Below are positions 16,463 to 24,655 of a DNA stretch of 64,000 bases, piece by piece (positions within the stretch are counted from its first letter, which is position 1; every line of letters begins with the position of its first letter). Position numbers and translations under genes: made by a program. The notes beneath the pieces were generated by a model. That model worked only from the letters and a program-made list of their open reading frames with translations. It ran no database searches and had not been told where the DNA came from. This stretch comes from Alteribacter populi (GTDB lineage Bacteria > Bacillota > Bacilli > Bacillales > Salisediminibacteriaceae), in assembly GCF_002352765.1 (NCBI RefSeq), contig NZ_KZ293963.1, positions 62,001 through 126,000 of the forward strand, written 5' to 3'.

Positions 16463-16633
16463 TTAATGGTGAATCTTATGTGTAGATTCTAGCTGATCAA
16501 TGATTGAACGGCGCTCCAGTTCTTGTGAAATGAGAAAAATAAAATCATCATTCAATTTCAGTTCGCGTGCTTTCTGGTAGGTTTCTAGTAAAAGGTCGTC
16601 AGAGAGATGTCGCATTGCCCCATGCCGCCTCAT
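16463..16633 (-). CDS. sda: Sporulation inhibitor Sda (checkpoint histidine-kinase inhibitor)
   Basis: The 56-residue frame contains 'MRHLSDDLLLETYQKARELK' and then a segment ending in 'ELERRS', a clear match to B. subtilis Sda (46 aa, helical hairpin). Sda binds KinA-type sporulation kinases and blocks phosphorelay signalling when replication initiation is disturbed or DNA is damaged. The ATG at 16633 has an AGGAGGTG site; an internal ATG six codons later corresponds to the B. subtilis start. It lies next to yqeG, as in B. subtilis. Good promoter hexamers and a cluster of DnaA boxes lie upstream. Confidence 0.92.
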   Translation of the reverse strand: MRRHGAMRHLSDDLLLETYQKARELKLNDDFIFLISQELERRSIIDQLESTHKIHH

Positions 16634-16727
16634 GGCAGCTTCACCTCCTCATAATAAGTTCACTCCGAGCTTGTCCATGTATAAAAATTTCCGCATCTAA
16701 TTATTGATAAAATCTGAATCTGATTTG

Positions 16728-16756
16728 ATACTATCAGATAATGTTTACTAGAACAA
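16728..16756 (-). promoter_or_regulatory. Sigma-A promoter of sda
   Basis: On the minus strand TTGTTC (16756-16751) is followed after 17 bases by TAGTAT (16733-16728), about 95 bases before the sda start. Confidence 0.5.
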
Positions 16757-16765
16757 CCGTTCGTC

Positions 16766-16864
16766 TTATCCACAATTGTCCGTGGATAAGTTGTGGATAA
16801 TCTGTTCATAACAATTGGCGACTCTTGTAATACATCATGGAAAATGTGTATATCGTTTTCCACA
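16766..16864. promoter_or_regulatory. DnaA-box cluster upstream of sda
   Basis: Two perfect DnaA boxes (TTATCCACA at 16766-16774 and its complement at 16792-16800) and two one-mismatch boxes (16781-16789 on the minus strand, TTTTCCACA at 16856-16864) lie directly upstream of the sda -35 hexamer. In B. subtilis DnaA acts on the sda promoter to link sporulation to replication; the arrangement here fits the same control. Confidence 0.8.
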
Positions 16865-17093
16865 GTTACGTCTATCTGTGAAATATGTCGAAATGTTTTT
16901 GTTCAATTTAGGAAAGATAAAAGAATATCATGGTTGATTGGAGATTTTTTAAGGTAACGATTGAAATCATGTTGTTAAAAGGGGTATTATGAAGGGTAGC
17001 TAAAATACGCCTTGTAGAGGATGTTCAAAAAGTCTGTGAACTAACTTTGAGCATTCACTTATTATAAGAGGTAAGGATTATGGAGGGCTCTGA

Positions 17094-17627
17094 TTGTTAA
17101 ATCAATTTGTACCTGACCAATACGTACCTTCAATTTACGATATTTCCATTGAGGAATTAAAAGAGCGAGGTATTAAAGGCATTATTACCGACCTTGACAA
17201 CACTCTTGTGGAATGGGATCGTCCAAATGCAACGGAAGAGTTAATTGAATGGTTTAAAAAAGTAAAATCATATGGCATCGATATTGTCGTTGTCTCGAAT
17301 AACAATGAGAAAAGGGTGAAACACTTTTCCGATCCCCATGAACTCACGTTCATTCATAGTGCAAAAAAACCGATGACGAAGGCATTTAACACGGCATGCA
17401 GGCTTATGAAAATTAACAAGCATGAAGCTGTAGTTATAGGTGACCAGTTATTAACGGATATTCTGGGGGGAAACCGAGGTAGCTTTCATACTATTCTCGT
17501 TGTACCTGTAGCCAAGTCTGATGGAGTATTTACAAAATTTAACCGAAGAATGGAACGAGTTGTGTTTAGGTGGATGGAACGAAAGGGGTTAATAGAATGG
17601 GAGAACGAGAAGAAGAACGCAGAATGA
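17094..17627 (+). CDS. yqeG: HAD-superfamily phosphatase YqeG
   Basis: The 177-residue HAD IIIA phosphatase has catalytic Asp33/Asp35 in 'DLDNTLVEWD', 'VVSNNNEKRV' (motif II) and 'GDQLLTDILGGN' (motif IV). It closely matches B. subtilis YqeG. The TTG start at 17094 has a GGAGG site 8 bases upstream. It is the first gene of a long run (yqeG to yqeM) and overlaps yqeH by 31 bases. The substrate is not established; related eukaryotic enzymes dephosphorylate phosphatidylglycerophosphate. Confidence 0.92.
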   Translation: MLNQFVPDQYVPSIYDISIEELKERGIKGIITDLDNTLVEWDRPNATEELIEWFKKVKSYGIDIVVVSNNNEKRVKHFSDPHELTFIHSAKKPMTKAFNTACRLMKINKHEAVVIGDQLLTDILGGNRGSFHTILVVPVAKSDGVFTKFNRRMERVVFRWMERKGLIEWENEKKNAE

Positions 17628-18718
17628 TGTGTGCCGGCTGTGGAATTTCGATTCAAACGACAGATAAAAATGCCCTTGGCTATACCCCGTCTCAAGCTCT
17701 TGAGCGAGATGTGGTTATTTGTCAACGTTGCTTTCGTTTGAAGCATTATAACGAAGTACAAGATGTACCTCTTAATGATGATGATTTCTTAAAAATACTC
17801 AATGAGATTGGATCAAAAGATGCGCTCATCGTCAAAATTGTTGATATTTTTGATTTTCATGGGAGTTGGTTACCGGGACTTCACCGCTTTGTAAATAATA
17901 GCCCTGTCTTATTAGTGGGAAATAAAGCGGATGTTCTTCCAAGGTCGATCAAGCATCCTAAAATTATACAGTGGATGAAGCAATCTGCAAAAGAGAACGG
18001 TTTGAAGCCGGTAGATGTTCATTTGATGAGTGCTTCAACAGGTGAAGGTGTCATGGAGACAGCTGACCTCATTGAGCAATATCGTGATGGTAAAGACGTA
18101 TATATTGTCGGTTGTACGAACGTAGGGAAGTCGACGTTTATTAACAGATTGATAAAAGAGTTCGGAGGAGAAGAAGACTTTTTAATTACTACCTCCAATG
18201 TGCCTGGAACAACGTTAGACATGATCGACATACCTTTGGATGATGGGAGTTCGCTATTTGATACACCGGGGATTATCAACCATCATCAAATGGCTCATTT
18301 AGTTGTTAAAGATGACTTAAAGGTGATTACACCGCGTAAAGAAATTAAAACAAAGGTCTTCCAATTAGATGAGGGACAAACATTGTTTTTCGGGGGCCTT
18401 GCACGATTGGATTTTGCAAAAGGAGACAGTCAATCATTTGTGGTCCATATGTCAAATGAGTTACATATTCACCGGACGAAAACTGAAAAAGCCGACGAAC
18501 TTTATGCTAATCATTTAGGGGAGCTCTTGAGCCCACCGAAATTGAAAGATGTTGACAAATTCCCTTCCCTCGTGAAGCATGAGTTTAAACTGACTAACGA
18601 TAAAACGGATATTGTCTTTTCTGGTCTTGGCTGGGTAACAGTCCATGGAAAAGGAACGATTATCCGTGCCTATGTGCCAAAAGGAGTTCAAGCAGGTACG
18701 AGACCTTCCTTTTATTAG
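17597..18718 (+). CDS. yqeH: Ribosome biogenesis GTPase YqeH
   Basis: The 373-residue GTPase has circularly permuted motifs: an N-terminal zinc finger (Cys12, Cys15, Cys42, Cys45), NKAD (109-112) before the P-loop 'GCTNVGKST' (172-180), and DTPG (222-225). The family helps assemble the 30S ribosomal subunit. ATG 17597 has an AAGGGG site and lies inside the end of yqeG; the in-frame ATG at 17570 lacks one. The C-terminal region ending 'GLGWVTVHGKGTI' matches B. subtilis YqeH. Confidence 0.93.
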   Translation: MGEREEERRMMCAGCGISIQTTDKNALGYTPSQALERDVVICQRCFRLKHYNEVQDVPLNDDDFLKILNEIGSKDALIVKIVDIFDFHGSWLPGLHRFVNNSPVLLVGNKADVLPRSIKHPKIIQWMKQSAKENGLKPVDVHLMSASTGEGVMETADLIEQYRDGKDVYIVGCTNVGKSTFINRLIKEFGGEEDFLITTSNVPGTTLDMIDIPLDDGSSLFDTPGIINHHQMAHLVVKDDLKVITPRKEIKTKVFQLDEGQTLFFGGLARLDFAKGDSQSFVVHMSNELHIHRTKTEKADELYANHLGELLSPPKLKDVDKFPSLVKHEFKLTNDKTDIVFSGLGWVTVHGKGTIIRAYVPKGVQAGTRPSFY

Positions 18719-18820
18719 GCTATAATTTTAAGAAATGTTGCTTATGTTTATTGAGTATATGGAAAGTGAATGCTCAAAGCTCAATGCTCACTTTGAAACA
18801 TGTAGTATAGGAGGGATATT

Positions 18821-19666
18821 GTGCAATTACATATGGGAGTGTTTGGACACCCAGTTTCTCACTCTATGTCGCCTTGTATGCATAAAGCGGCATATGCACA
18901 TTTAAACATTAAGGCAACTTATGAAGCTTTTGAGATTGCACCTAATGATCTGGAACTGGCTGTCAAAAGTATCCGCACCGAACAGCTTACCGGAGTTAAT
19001 ATAACACTCCCTCATAAAGTCGCGGTAATCGACTATTTAGATGAAATTTCAGAAGAAGCCAAAGCGATTGCAGCTGTCAATACGGTCGTTCACCGGGACG
19101 GAAGATTGGTTGGTTATAATACAGATGGTCAAGGTTTTTTAGATTCACTCATACAAGAATCTGATGAAAGTATTCAGAATAAAAAAGTATTGCTAGTAGG
19201 TGCTGGCGGAGCTGCCCGAAGTGTTGCAGTGTCATTAGCCCGCTATGGTGTAGAAGAATTGGCTATTACGAATCGGACGCTTGGGAAAGCAGCTGAGATT
19301 GCGAAGATTTGTGAACCGTTTCAATCCATAAATGTTTATCCTCGGGGGTTAGCTCAAGCAGGTTTAACTGGGTTTGATATCATTATTAATACTACATCAA
19401 TCGGGATGCACCCTGATATGGATCGGATGCCTTTTTCACTTGAAACCCTAAAGCGGGGCGCGGTTGTTTGTGACTTAATTTATACTCCATTAAAGACACG
19501 CTGGTTGCAAGAAGCAGAGAAAAAAGGAGCAAAAACAATTAATGGACTGGGTATGTTTGTTAATCAAGGAGCTCTTGCTTTTGAGCTTTGGACAGGTCAG
19601 TCTGCACCAAGAGATATTATGAGGAAAGCTGTAGTGGAAGAATTAATGAAGGAAAGAGGAGATTGA
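18821..19666 (+). CDS. aroE: Shikimate dehydrogenase (NADP+)
   Basis: The 281-residue enzyme reduces 3-dehydroshikimate to shikimate in aromatic amino acid synthesis. The substrate site shows 'SHSMSP' (13-18) and the catalytic Lys66 in 'NITLPHKV'. A Rossmann loop 'VGAGGAARSVA' and 'NTDGQGF' follow. GTG at 18821 stands close after AGGAGGG. It sits between yqeH and yqeI, as in B. subtilis. Confidence 0.94.
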   Translation: MQLHMGVFGHPVSHSMSPCMHKAAYAHLNIKATYEAFEIAPNDLELAVKSIRTEQLTGVNITLPHKVAVIDYLDEISEEAKAIAAVNTVVHRDGRLVGYNTDGQGFLDSLIQESDESIQNKKVLLVGAGGAARSVAVSLARYGVEELAITNRTLGKAAEIAKICEPFQSINVYPRGLAQAGLTGFDIIINTTSIGMHPDMDRMPFSLETLKRGAVVCDLIYTPLKTRWLQEAEKKGAKTINGLGMFVNQGALAFELWTGQSAPRDIMRKAVVEELMKERGD

Positions 19667-19671
19667 TCAAT

Positions 19672-19965
19672 ATGGAATTAACTGGAAGTCAGAAGCGTTT
19701 TTTGCGATCAAAGGCGCATAACATTAAACCGATCTTTCAAGTAGGTAAAGGTGGGGTCAACGAAAACTTAATTACCCAGGTAGGCGAGGCTCTGGAAGTG
19801 CGTGAACTAATTAAGGTAAGTATCCTTCAAAACTGTGATGAAGATAAACATGACGTAGCAGAAGCCCTTTCTAATGGAGCAGGGGCTTACGTTGTGCAAG
19901 TTATTGGAAGTACGATTATTTTATACAAAGAATCTGAGAACCAGAAAACAATCGACTTACCATAA
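19672..19965 (+). CDS. yqeI: CRM-domain RNA-binding protein YhbY/YqeI
   Basis: The 97-residue single CRM (YhbY) domain protein starts 'MELTGSQKRFLRSKAHNIKP' and carries the 'VGKGGV' GxxG loop typical of the fold. The family associates with pre-50S ribosomal subunits. The ATG at 19672 follows a GAGGAG site that overlaps the end of aroE. It lies between aroE and nadD in the conserved run. Confidence 0.93.
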   Translation: MELTGSQKRFLRSKAHNIKPIFQVGKGGVNENLITQVGEALEVRELIKVSILQNCDEDKHDVAEALSNGAGAYVVQVIGSTIILYKESENQKTIDLP

Positions 19966-19975
19966 GGAGTGCGCT

Positions 19976-20551
19976 ATGAACAAACGAATTGGCATCCTCG
20001 GCGGAACGTTCGATCCCCCGCATATAGGACACGCCATTCTCGCTGAGGAAGCAAGGATTAACCTTGGGCTTGACCTTATTTGGTGGATTCCAAACCGGAT
20101 TCCGCCCCACAAAAAGAAAATGAGCCAAACTACAAATACGGATCGATGGGAAATGGTACGAAGGCTTTGTCAAGGACACCCGAATTTTGAGCTAAATACG
20201 ATAGAGCTGGAACGAGAAGGTCCTTCTTATACAGTGGATACTATTAAGAAATTGAAACATAACCACCCAGAGACTTCGTTGTTTTTTATCCTTGGTGGTG
20301 ACAGCATTGATACGTTAGCAGAGTGGAAAAACATTGAGGAGATTTCGGAGATGGTGACGTTTGTCGGAATGAAACGTCCGGGTTATCAAGCGAAAACTGA
20401 GCTGGATATTATGATCCATTTACTGGATAGTCCGAAGATTAATGTTTCATCTACGTTAATTCGAGAAAAAATAAAAACGAGGACCCTTAACTCATTTTTA
20501 TTACCCAAAGAAGTCGCATCCTACATCAAGGAGCGGCACTTATATGAATGA
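19976..20551 (+). CDS. nadD: Nicotinate-nucleotide adenylyltransferase
   Basis: The 191-residue enzyme makes deamido-NAD+ from nicotinate mononucleotide and ATP. 'GGTFDPPHIGHA' (9-20) is the nucleotidyltransferase nucleotide-binding motif, and 'VSSTLIREK' near the C-terminus is the matching ISSTxIR motif. The ATG at 19976 has an AAGGAG site. Its last 8 bases overlap yqeK. Confidence 0.94.
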   Translation: MNKRIGILGGTFDPPHIGHAILAEEARINLGLDLIWWIPNRIPPHKKKMSQTTNTDRWEMVRRLCQGHPNFELNTIELEREGPSYTVDTIKKLKHNHPETSLFFILGGDSIDTLAEWKNIEEISEMVTFVGMKRPGYQAKTELDIMIHLLDSPKINVSSTLIREKIKTRTLNSFLLPKEVASYIKERHLYE

Positions 20552-21119
20552 AGCAGTTGCATTTGAAGCTGTGAAGAAGGAACTAAAACCTGCACGGTTT
20601 GATCATACTGTCAGAGTAGTTGACACTGCACAGAAATTAGCTGAACAGTACCACGCTCCAGTGAAACAAGTGAGATTGGCTGCTATTTTACACGACATCG
20701 CTAAATACCATCCTTCTGAAGGCATGAAGACAACGATTCGTAATACGGACTGGATCACAGATGAATGGACGGAATTTGGAGAAGCGGTTTTACATGCTCC
20801 AGCAGGGGCGATTTATGTAAAAAATGAATTAGGTATAGATGACGAGGAGATTTTGCTTGCGATTTTATATCATACGACAGGTCGTGCAAAAATGAAGCTA
20901 ATCGAAAAAATCATTTTTTTAGCCGACTACATTGAACCGGGAAGACGTTTCTCAGGTATCGAAGAAGTAAGAAAAAGAGCTGAAGTTTCGTTAGATGATG
21001 CTTGCTTTTTAGCTTTATCTAATACGGTTCATTTTCTTGCAAAAAAGCATCAGCCAATTTTTCCGGATACTCTGTACGCCTACAATGATCTTGTTCCAAT
21101 AAATAAGAGGAGGAATTAA
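20544..21119 (+). CDS. yqeK: HD-domain hydrolase YqeK (symmetrical Ap4A hydrolase)
   Basis: The 191-residue HD-domain phosphohydrolase has His21, the HD pair His50-Asp51 ('ILHDIAKYH') and a C-terminal 'FLADYIEPGR' with a further Asp ligand. YqeK proteins cleave diadenosine tetraphosphate symmetrically into two ADP. The 8-base overlap with nadD suggests translational coupling. Confidence 0.92.
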   Translation: MNEAVAFEAVKKELKPARFDHTVRVVDTAQKLAEQYHAPVKQVRLAAILHDIAKYHPSEGMKTTIRNTDWITDEWTEFGEAVLHAPAGAIYVKNELGIDDEEILLAILYHTTGRAKMKLIEKIIFLADYIEPGRRFSGIEEVRKRAEVSLDDACFLALSNTVHFLAKKHQPIFPDTLYAYNDLVPINKRRN

Positions 21120-21126
21120 CACCTTT

Positions 21127-21483
21127 ATGAAGCCAAATGAATTGTTAGACTTAGCGGTCCAAGCCGTAGATGATAAACGAGCAGAAAATATTGTTGCCCT
21201 TGATATGGAAGGGGTATCTCTTATGGCAGATTTCTTTGTCATTTGTCACGGAAATTCAGAAAAACAAGTAGAAGCAATTGCTCACGAAGTAAGGGATAAA
21301 GCCCAAGAGGCTGGTCTTGAAGTAAAGCGAATGGAAGGGACAGACCAGTCCCGTTGGGTACTTATCGATTTAGATGATGTAATCGTCCACGTTTTCCATA
21401 AAGAAGACCGACATTATTATAACCTTGAAAAACTTTGGGCTGATGCACGAGATATTAATCTGGATGCGGTTTTGAAGCTATAG
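21127..21483 (+). CDS. rsfS: Ribosomal silencing factor RsfS
   Basis: The 118-residue RsfS/Iojap protein has the family segments 'ADFFVICHGNS', 'SRWVLIDLDDVIVHVF' and 'REDRHYYNLEKLW' in variant form. It binds ribosomal protein uL14 and keeps ribosomal subunits apart in starvation. An AGGAGG site lies upstream of ATG 21127, and the gene sits 7 bases after yqeK. Confidence 0.94.
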   Translation: MKPNELLDLAVQAVDDKRAENIVALDMEGVSLMADFFVICHGNSEKQVEAIAHEVRDKAQEAGLEVKRMEGTDQSRWVLIDLDDVIVHVFHKEDRHYYNLEKLWADARDINLDAVLKL

Positions 21484-21496
21484 TAAGGAGATTAGG

Positions 21497-22234
21497 ATGA
21501 CGTATCAACACTTTGCTTATATTTACGACCGGTTAATGACCGATGCTCCATATGAATCATGGGTGAGTTATGCCCAAGAACGTTTACCTAAAGGAACGAC
21601 AATCGTTGACGTTGCTTGTGGGACTGGGACATTTACTTTAAAAATGGCACAAGAAGGCTATAACATATCGGGGGTCGACCTTTCAGAGGAAATGCTTTCG
21701 GTTGCAAAACATAAGGCCGATGAGGCGAAAGAAAATATTACGTTTGTCAGACAAGATATGCAGCAATTATCCGGATTTCAAAATATCGATGCTGTTACTG
21801 TATTTTGTGACGGGATGAATTATTTAATGGAAGAAGACCAAGTACGTTTAACATTTGAAGCAATTGCAGCTATATTATCTGATGATGGTGTTTTACTTTT
21901 TGACGTTCACTCACCTTATAAAATGGATACGGATTTTGACTATAAAGTTTACGCGGAAAATGATGAAGATGTATCCTATATTTGGTTCGCTCAGCCCGGG
22001 GAATTGGAAAACAGTGTTGAACACGAGCTAACGTTCTTTATAAAAAATGAAGTCGGAATATATGAGAGAGTAGACGAAGCTCATTCACAGCGGACATTTG
22101 ATTCATCGGTCTATGCCTCGATTTTAGATGATTGTGGGTTTGAAATCGTAGAAATATCTGCAGCTTTTGGTGAAAAAGCTCCTATCCATCAGACTGACCG
22201 AATTTTCTTTTATGCAAAAAAAAGAAGGAAATAA
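21497..22234 (+). CDS. yqeM: Class I SAM-dependent methyltransferase YqeM
   Basis: The 245-residue protein has the SAM-binding motif 'VDVACGTGTFT' (37-47) and an acidic residue ending the next strand ('SGVDLSEEML'). It is positioned exactly as B. subtilis yqeM, after rsfS and before comER. The methyl acceptor is unknown. An AAGGAG site stands 8 bases before the ATG. Confidence 0.9.
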   Translation: MTYQHFAYIYDRLMTDAPYESWVSYAQERLPKGTTIVDVACGTGTFTLKMAQEGYNISGVDLSEEMLSVAKHKADEAKENITFVRQDMQQLSGFQNIDAVTVFCDGMNYLMEEDQVRLTFEAIAAILSDDGVLLFDVHSPYKMDTDFDYKVYAENDEDVSYIWFAQPGELENSVEHELTFFIKNEVGIYERVDEAHSQRTFDSSVYASILDDCGFEIVEISAAFGEKAPIHQTDRIFFYAKKRRK

Positions 22235-22266
22235 TAAATTATTGTCGAAAATAAAAGGAGCAAGGG

Positions 22267-23106
22267 TTATGTTTCCCGTTGCTCCTTTTCCATTTGTTTT
22301 TGGATAAAGTATTTGTCTTCATCAAATTTTTCGTGCGTACGAACAAACAACTTATGAAACATATCACCTGTTTCATTCTGGAGTATCTTCAACCCTTCTC
22401 CGGTCACTCCTCCTGGAACCGTCACTCTTTTTTGCAGTGAAGTAAGATCAAATAGTTTCTCCTGTAACAATGCCCCATAACCAATTAGCATATGCTCTGC
22501 TAAATGCCTAGCTTCTTCCTTTGTGATTTCAGTTTCGGCGACTGCCGCATCAATCATCTTTTCAACAAGAAAACTTATAAAAGCCGGGCCGCAACTGGCG
22601 ATATCCGAAGACACCCGAGTAATCGCTTCATCAATTTCTAAAGGGCTTGAAAAACCTGAGAAAAATTCGCGGAAGGTTGATTTTTCCAAATAGGTAAGGG
22701 AAGAGCCGTAAGTGAGCAACGACGCTCCTCTATTCGCACGGTTAACAATGCTAGGTACAAATCGAACGACTTTACATTTTACGATCTTCTCTAATTGTTC
22801 AATAGAGATTGGACTTGTAATGGAGATGAGGGTTTTTTCATGGTGCAATTCATCTTTATACTCTTCAAGGATCGGAATCATTTGTAAAGGCTTTACGCAT
22901 AAAAAAATCCAATCACACTTTTTGATTACTGACCCTATGCCAGGTGTAACGGTTACCCCTTTATGATGAGCTGCTATTTCGCAGGCTTTTTCCATTGTGC
23001 GATTATGAATGGTCAATTGAGTAGGCAGCGCTGTTTCAGATTCTAACATTGACTCAATGAGAATTCGCCCCATGCTCCCGGTTCCAATAAACCCAATCTT
23101 CCTCAA
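22267..23106 (-). CDS. comER: Late competence protein ComER (pyrroline-5-carboxylate reductase family)
   Basis: The 279-residue protein has an N-terminal Rossmann motif 'GFIGTGSMG' (5-13) and a C-terminal ProC-type dimer domain ('VTVPGGVTGEGLKIL'). The family name comes from homology to ProC, but ComER is not needed for proline synthesis; in Bacillus it affects sporulation and biofilm formation and lies opposite comEA. TTG at 23106 is taken as start, 8 bases after AGGAGG; the ATG at 23139 lacks a site. Confidence 0.9.
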   Translation of the reverse strand: MRKIGFIGTGSMGRILIESMLESETALPTQLTIHNRTMEKACEIAAHHKGVTVTPGIGSVIKKCDWIFLCVKPLQMIPILEEYKDELHHEKTLISITSPISIEQLEKIVKCKVVRFVPSIVNRANRGASLLTYGSSLTYLEKSTFREFFSGFSSPLEIDEAITRVSSDIASCGPAFISFLVEKMIDAAVAETEITKEEARHLAEHMLIGYGALLQEKLFDLTSLQKRVTVPGGVTGEGLKILQNETGDMFHKLFVRTHEKFDEDKYFIQKQMEKEQRET

Positions 23107-23208
23107 TCGAAGCCCCTCCTTTTCACACGTCTTTTCCATTCATTGTATGAGAAGGCCTACTATGTTATGAACAATTCTTTTGAAAATAATATTGTGAAGG
23201 AGGTTGAC

Positions 23209-23832
23209 ATGATGAACCTTATGAAGCTTAAACCTTTCCTCCCTTATATTATAGGAGGAAGTATTCTTGCGTTTTTTATCTTGTTTCGATTGTACCCTTC
23301 CTCTTCAACATTAGATTGGGAAGAAGAGGCTAATCTAGATACACCGGCAGCTTCCCAAAGTTTCATGGAAGACGCGGACCAAGAAATCTTGGAATCCGTA
23401 GACATTTTTGTGGACGTAAAGGGAGCTGTGAGCCGACCGGGCGTTTATGAAATGGAAGAAGGAATGAGGGTAAAAGATGCATTAGCTTTAGCAAACGGTA
23501 TAACAGAAGAAGCCAATGAAGCCGCTGTGAATTTGGCTTTACGTGTTCATGACGAAATGGTCATTTACGTCCCTTTCATCGGTGAGGAAGAGGCAATGAT
23601 TACAGGTGTTGGTGAGAATGATAGCGCTGGAGGAGGTGATCAATTAAACATTAACGGCGCGGATCAAGGTGAAATTGAGACCTTACCGGGAATCGGTCCT
23701 TCAAAGGCTGCTGCCATCATTCTTTATCGTGAAGAACAAGGGCCTTTTTCACAAATAGAGGAGATAAAAAATGTTCCGGGGATTGGAGATAAAACGTTTG
23801 AGCAACTTGAAGCGCTCATTCGAACAAGGTAA
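23209..23832 (+). CDS. comEA: Competence DNA receptor ComEA
   Basis: About 207 residues. One N-terminal membrane anchor (about 10-28) is followed by an acidic linker, an SLBB-like domain ('VFVDVKGAVSRPGVYEM') and a C-terminal double helix-hairpin-helix DNA-binding domain (158-207, with 'LPGIGPSKAAA' and 'VPGIGDKTF'). It binds incoming double-stranded DNA outside the membrane and passes it to ComEC. The GGAGG site stands 5 bases before ATG 23209 and 8 before ATG 23212; either may be used. Confidence 0.94.
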   Translation: MMNLMKLKPFLPYIIGGSILAFFILFRLYPSSSTLDWEEEANLDTPAASQSFMEDADQEILESVDIFVDVKGAVSRPGVYEMEEGMRVKDALALANGITEEANEAAVNLALRVHDEMVIYVPFIGEEEAMITGVGENDSAGGGDQLNINGADQGEIETLPGIGPSKAAAIILYREEQGPFSQIEEIKNVPGIGDKTFEQLEALIRTR

Positions 23833-23853
23833 GAAGTGAAGGAAGGTTAAAGA

Positions 23854-23883
23854 TTGACGAAATGAAAGTGTCTTGTCTACACT
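23854..23883 (+). promoter_or_regulatory. Possible promoter before comEB
   Basis: TTGACG (23854-23859) and TACACT (23878-23883) are 18 bases apart, just after the comEA stop. It could give extra transcription of comEB-comEC. Confidence 0.35.
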
Positions 23884-23931
23884 AAAGTAGATAAGAAACG
23901 ATCAAGATCAACATTAGAGGAGGTACCTACC

Positions 23932-24498
23932 TTGGAAAGGATATCATGGCATCAATACTTTATGGCTCAAAGCCATTTACTTGCTCTTAGATCCACTTGT
24001 ACGAGGTTAATGGTGGGAGCAACCATTGTTCGAGATAAACGAATTATCGCCGGAGGTTATAATGGCTCGATTTCTGGAGGGAAGCACTGTATTGACGAAG
24101 GGTGTTACGTCATTGATAATCACTGTGTCAGAACAATACATGCAGAGATGAATGCCTTGTTGCAATGTGCCAAATTTGGCGTTCCTACCGCTGGGTCTGA
24201 AATGTATGTGACTCATTTTCCTTGTTTAAACTGCTGTAAAGCAATTATTCAAGCAGGAATTAAAAAAATGTATTTTGCAACTGAATATAAAAATAATCCA
24301 TACGCTATTGAACTTTTTGAACAAGCTGGTATTGAAGTCGAGCAAGTTGAATTAGAAGAAATGATTTTAGATACTCAAAATCAAGAAAAACTTACGTTTA
24401 CTGCAAACCTCCTTAGTCAATTAGAAAAGTTAGGTTTAGAAGAAAAAGAGCTGCAAACACTCAAAGAAAAAGCGAATAAGCTGTATACCTCTTCTTAA
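23932..24498 (+). CDS. comEB: dCMP deaminase family protein ComEB
   Basis: The 188-residue zinc deaminase has the HAE motif (70-72) and PCxxC (Cys98, Cys101), plus extra cysteines at 53, 58 and 65 that may hold a second zinc. It probably converts dCMP to dUMP. It lies in the comE operon, though in B. subtilis it is dispensable for DNA uptake itself. The start is TTG at 23932, 8 bases after AGGAGG. Confidence 0.93.
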   Translation: MERISWHQYFMAQSHLLALRSTCTRLMVGATIVRDKRIIAGGYNGSISGGKHCIDEGCYVIDNHCVRTIHAEMNALLQCAKFGVPTAGSEMYVTHFPCLNCCKAIIQAGIKKMYFATEYKNNPYAIELFEQAGIEVEQVELEEMILDTQNQEKLTFTANLLSQLEKLGLEEKELQTLKEKANKLYTSS

Positions 24499-24503
24499 AG
24501 AGT

Positions 24504-24537
24504 TGTATCAAAAGGTTGGTTTTGGCCTTTTGATACA
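24504..24537 (+). terminator. Hairpin between comEB and comEC
   Basis: TGTATCAAAAGG (24504-24515) and CCTTTTGATACA (24526-24537) form a perfect 12-bp stem. No T-run follows. Instead a tract of nine Cs begins at 24544. It may be a weak attenuator or an mRNA processing and stability element before comEC. Its CAAAAGG/CCTTTTG arms resemble those of the terminator at 34192. Confidence 0.45.
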
Positions 24538-24655
24538 TACTTTCCCCCCCCAACTATATTTCATCAACTAAAGACTTTATCGTATCCATCAATACACACA
24601 AGGTAACTGGTTTTATGAAAGCAAAGAAATGGAAAAAGAAAGAAGGTACTAGAAC

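Noticed and set aside
18765..18800. AAAGTGA/TCACTTT inverted repeat between yqeH and aroE
   Set aside because: Only 7 bp of stem and no T tail; too weak to call a terminator or operator.
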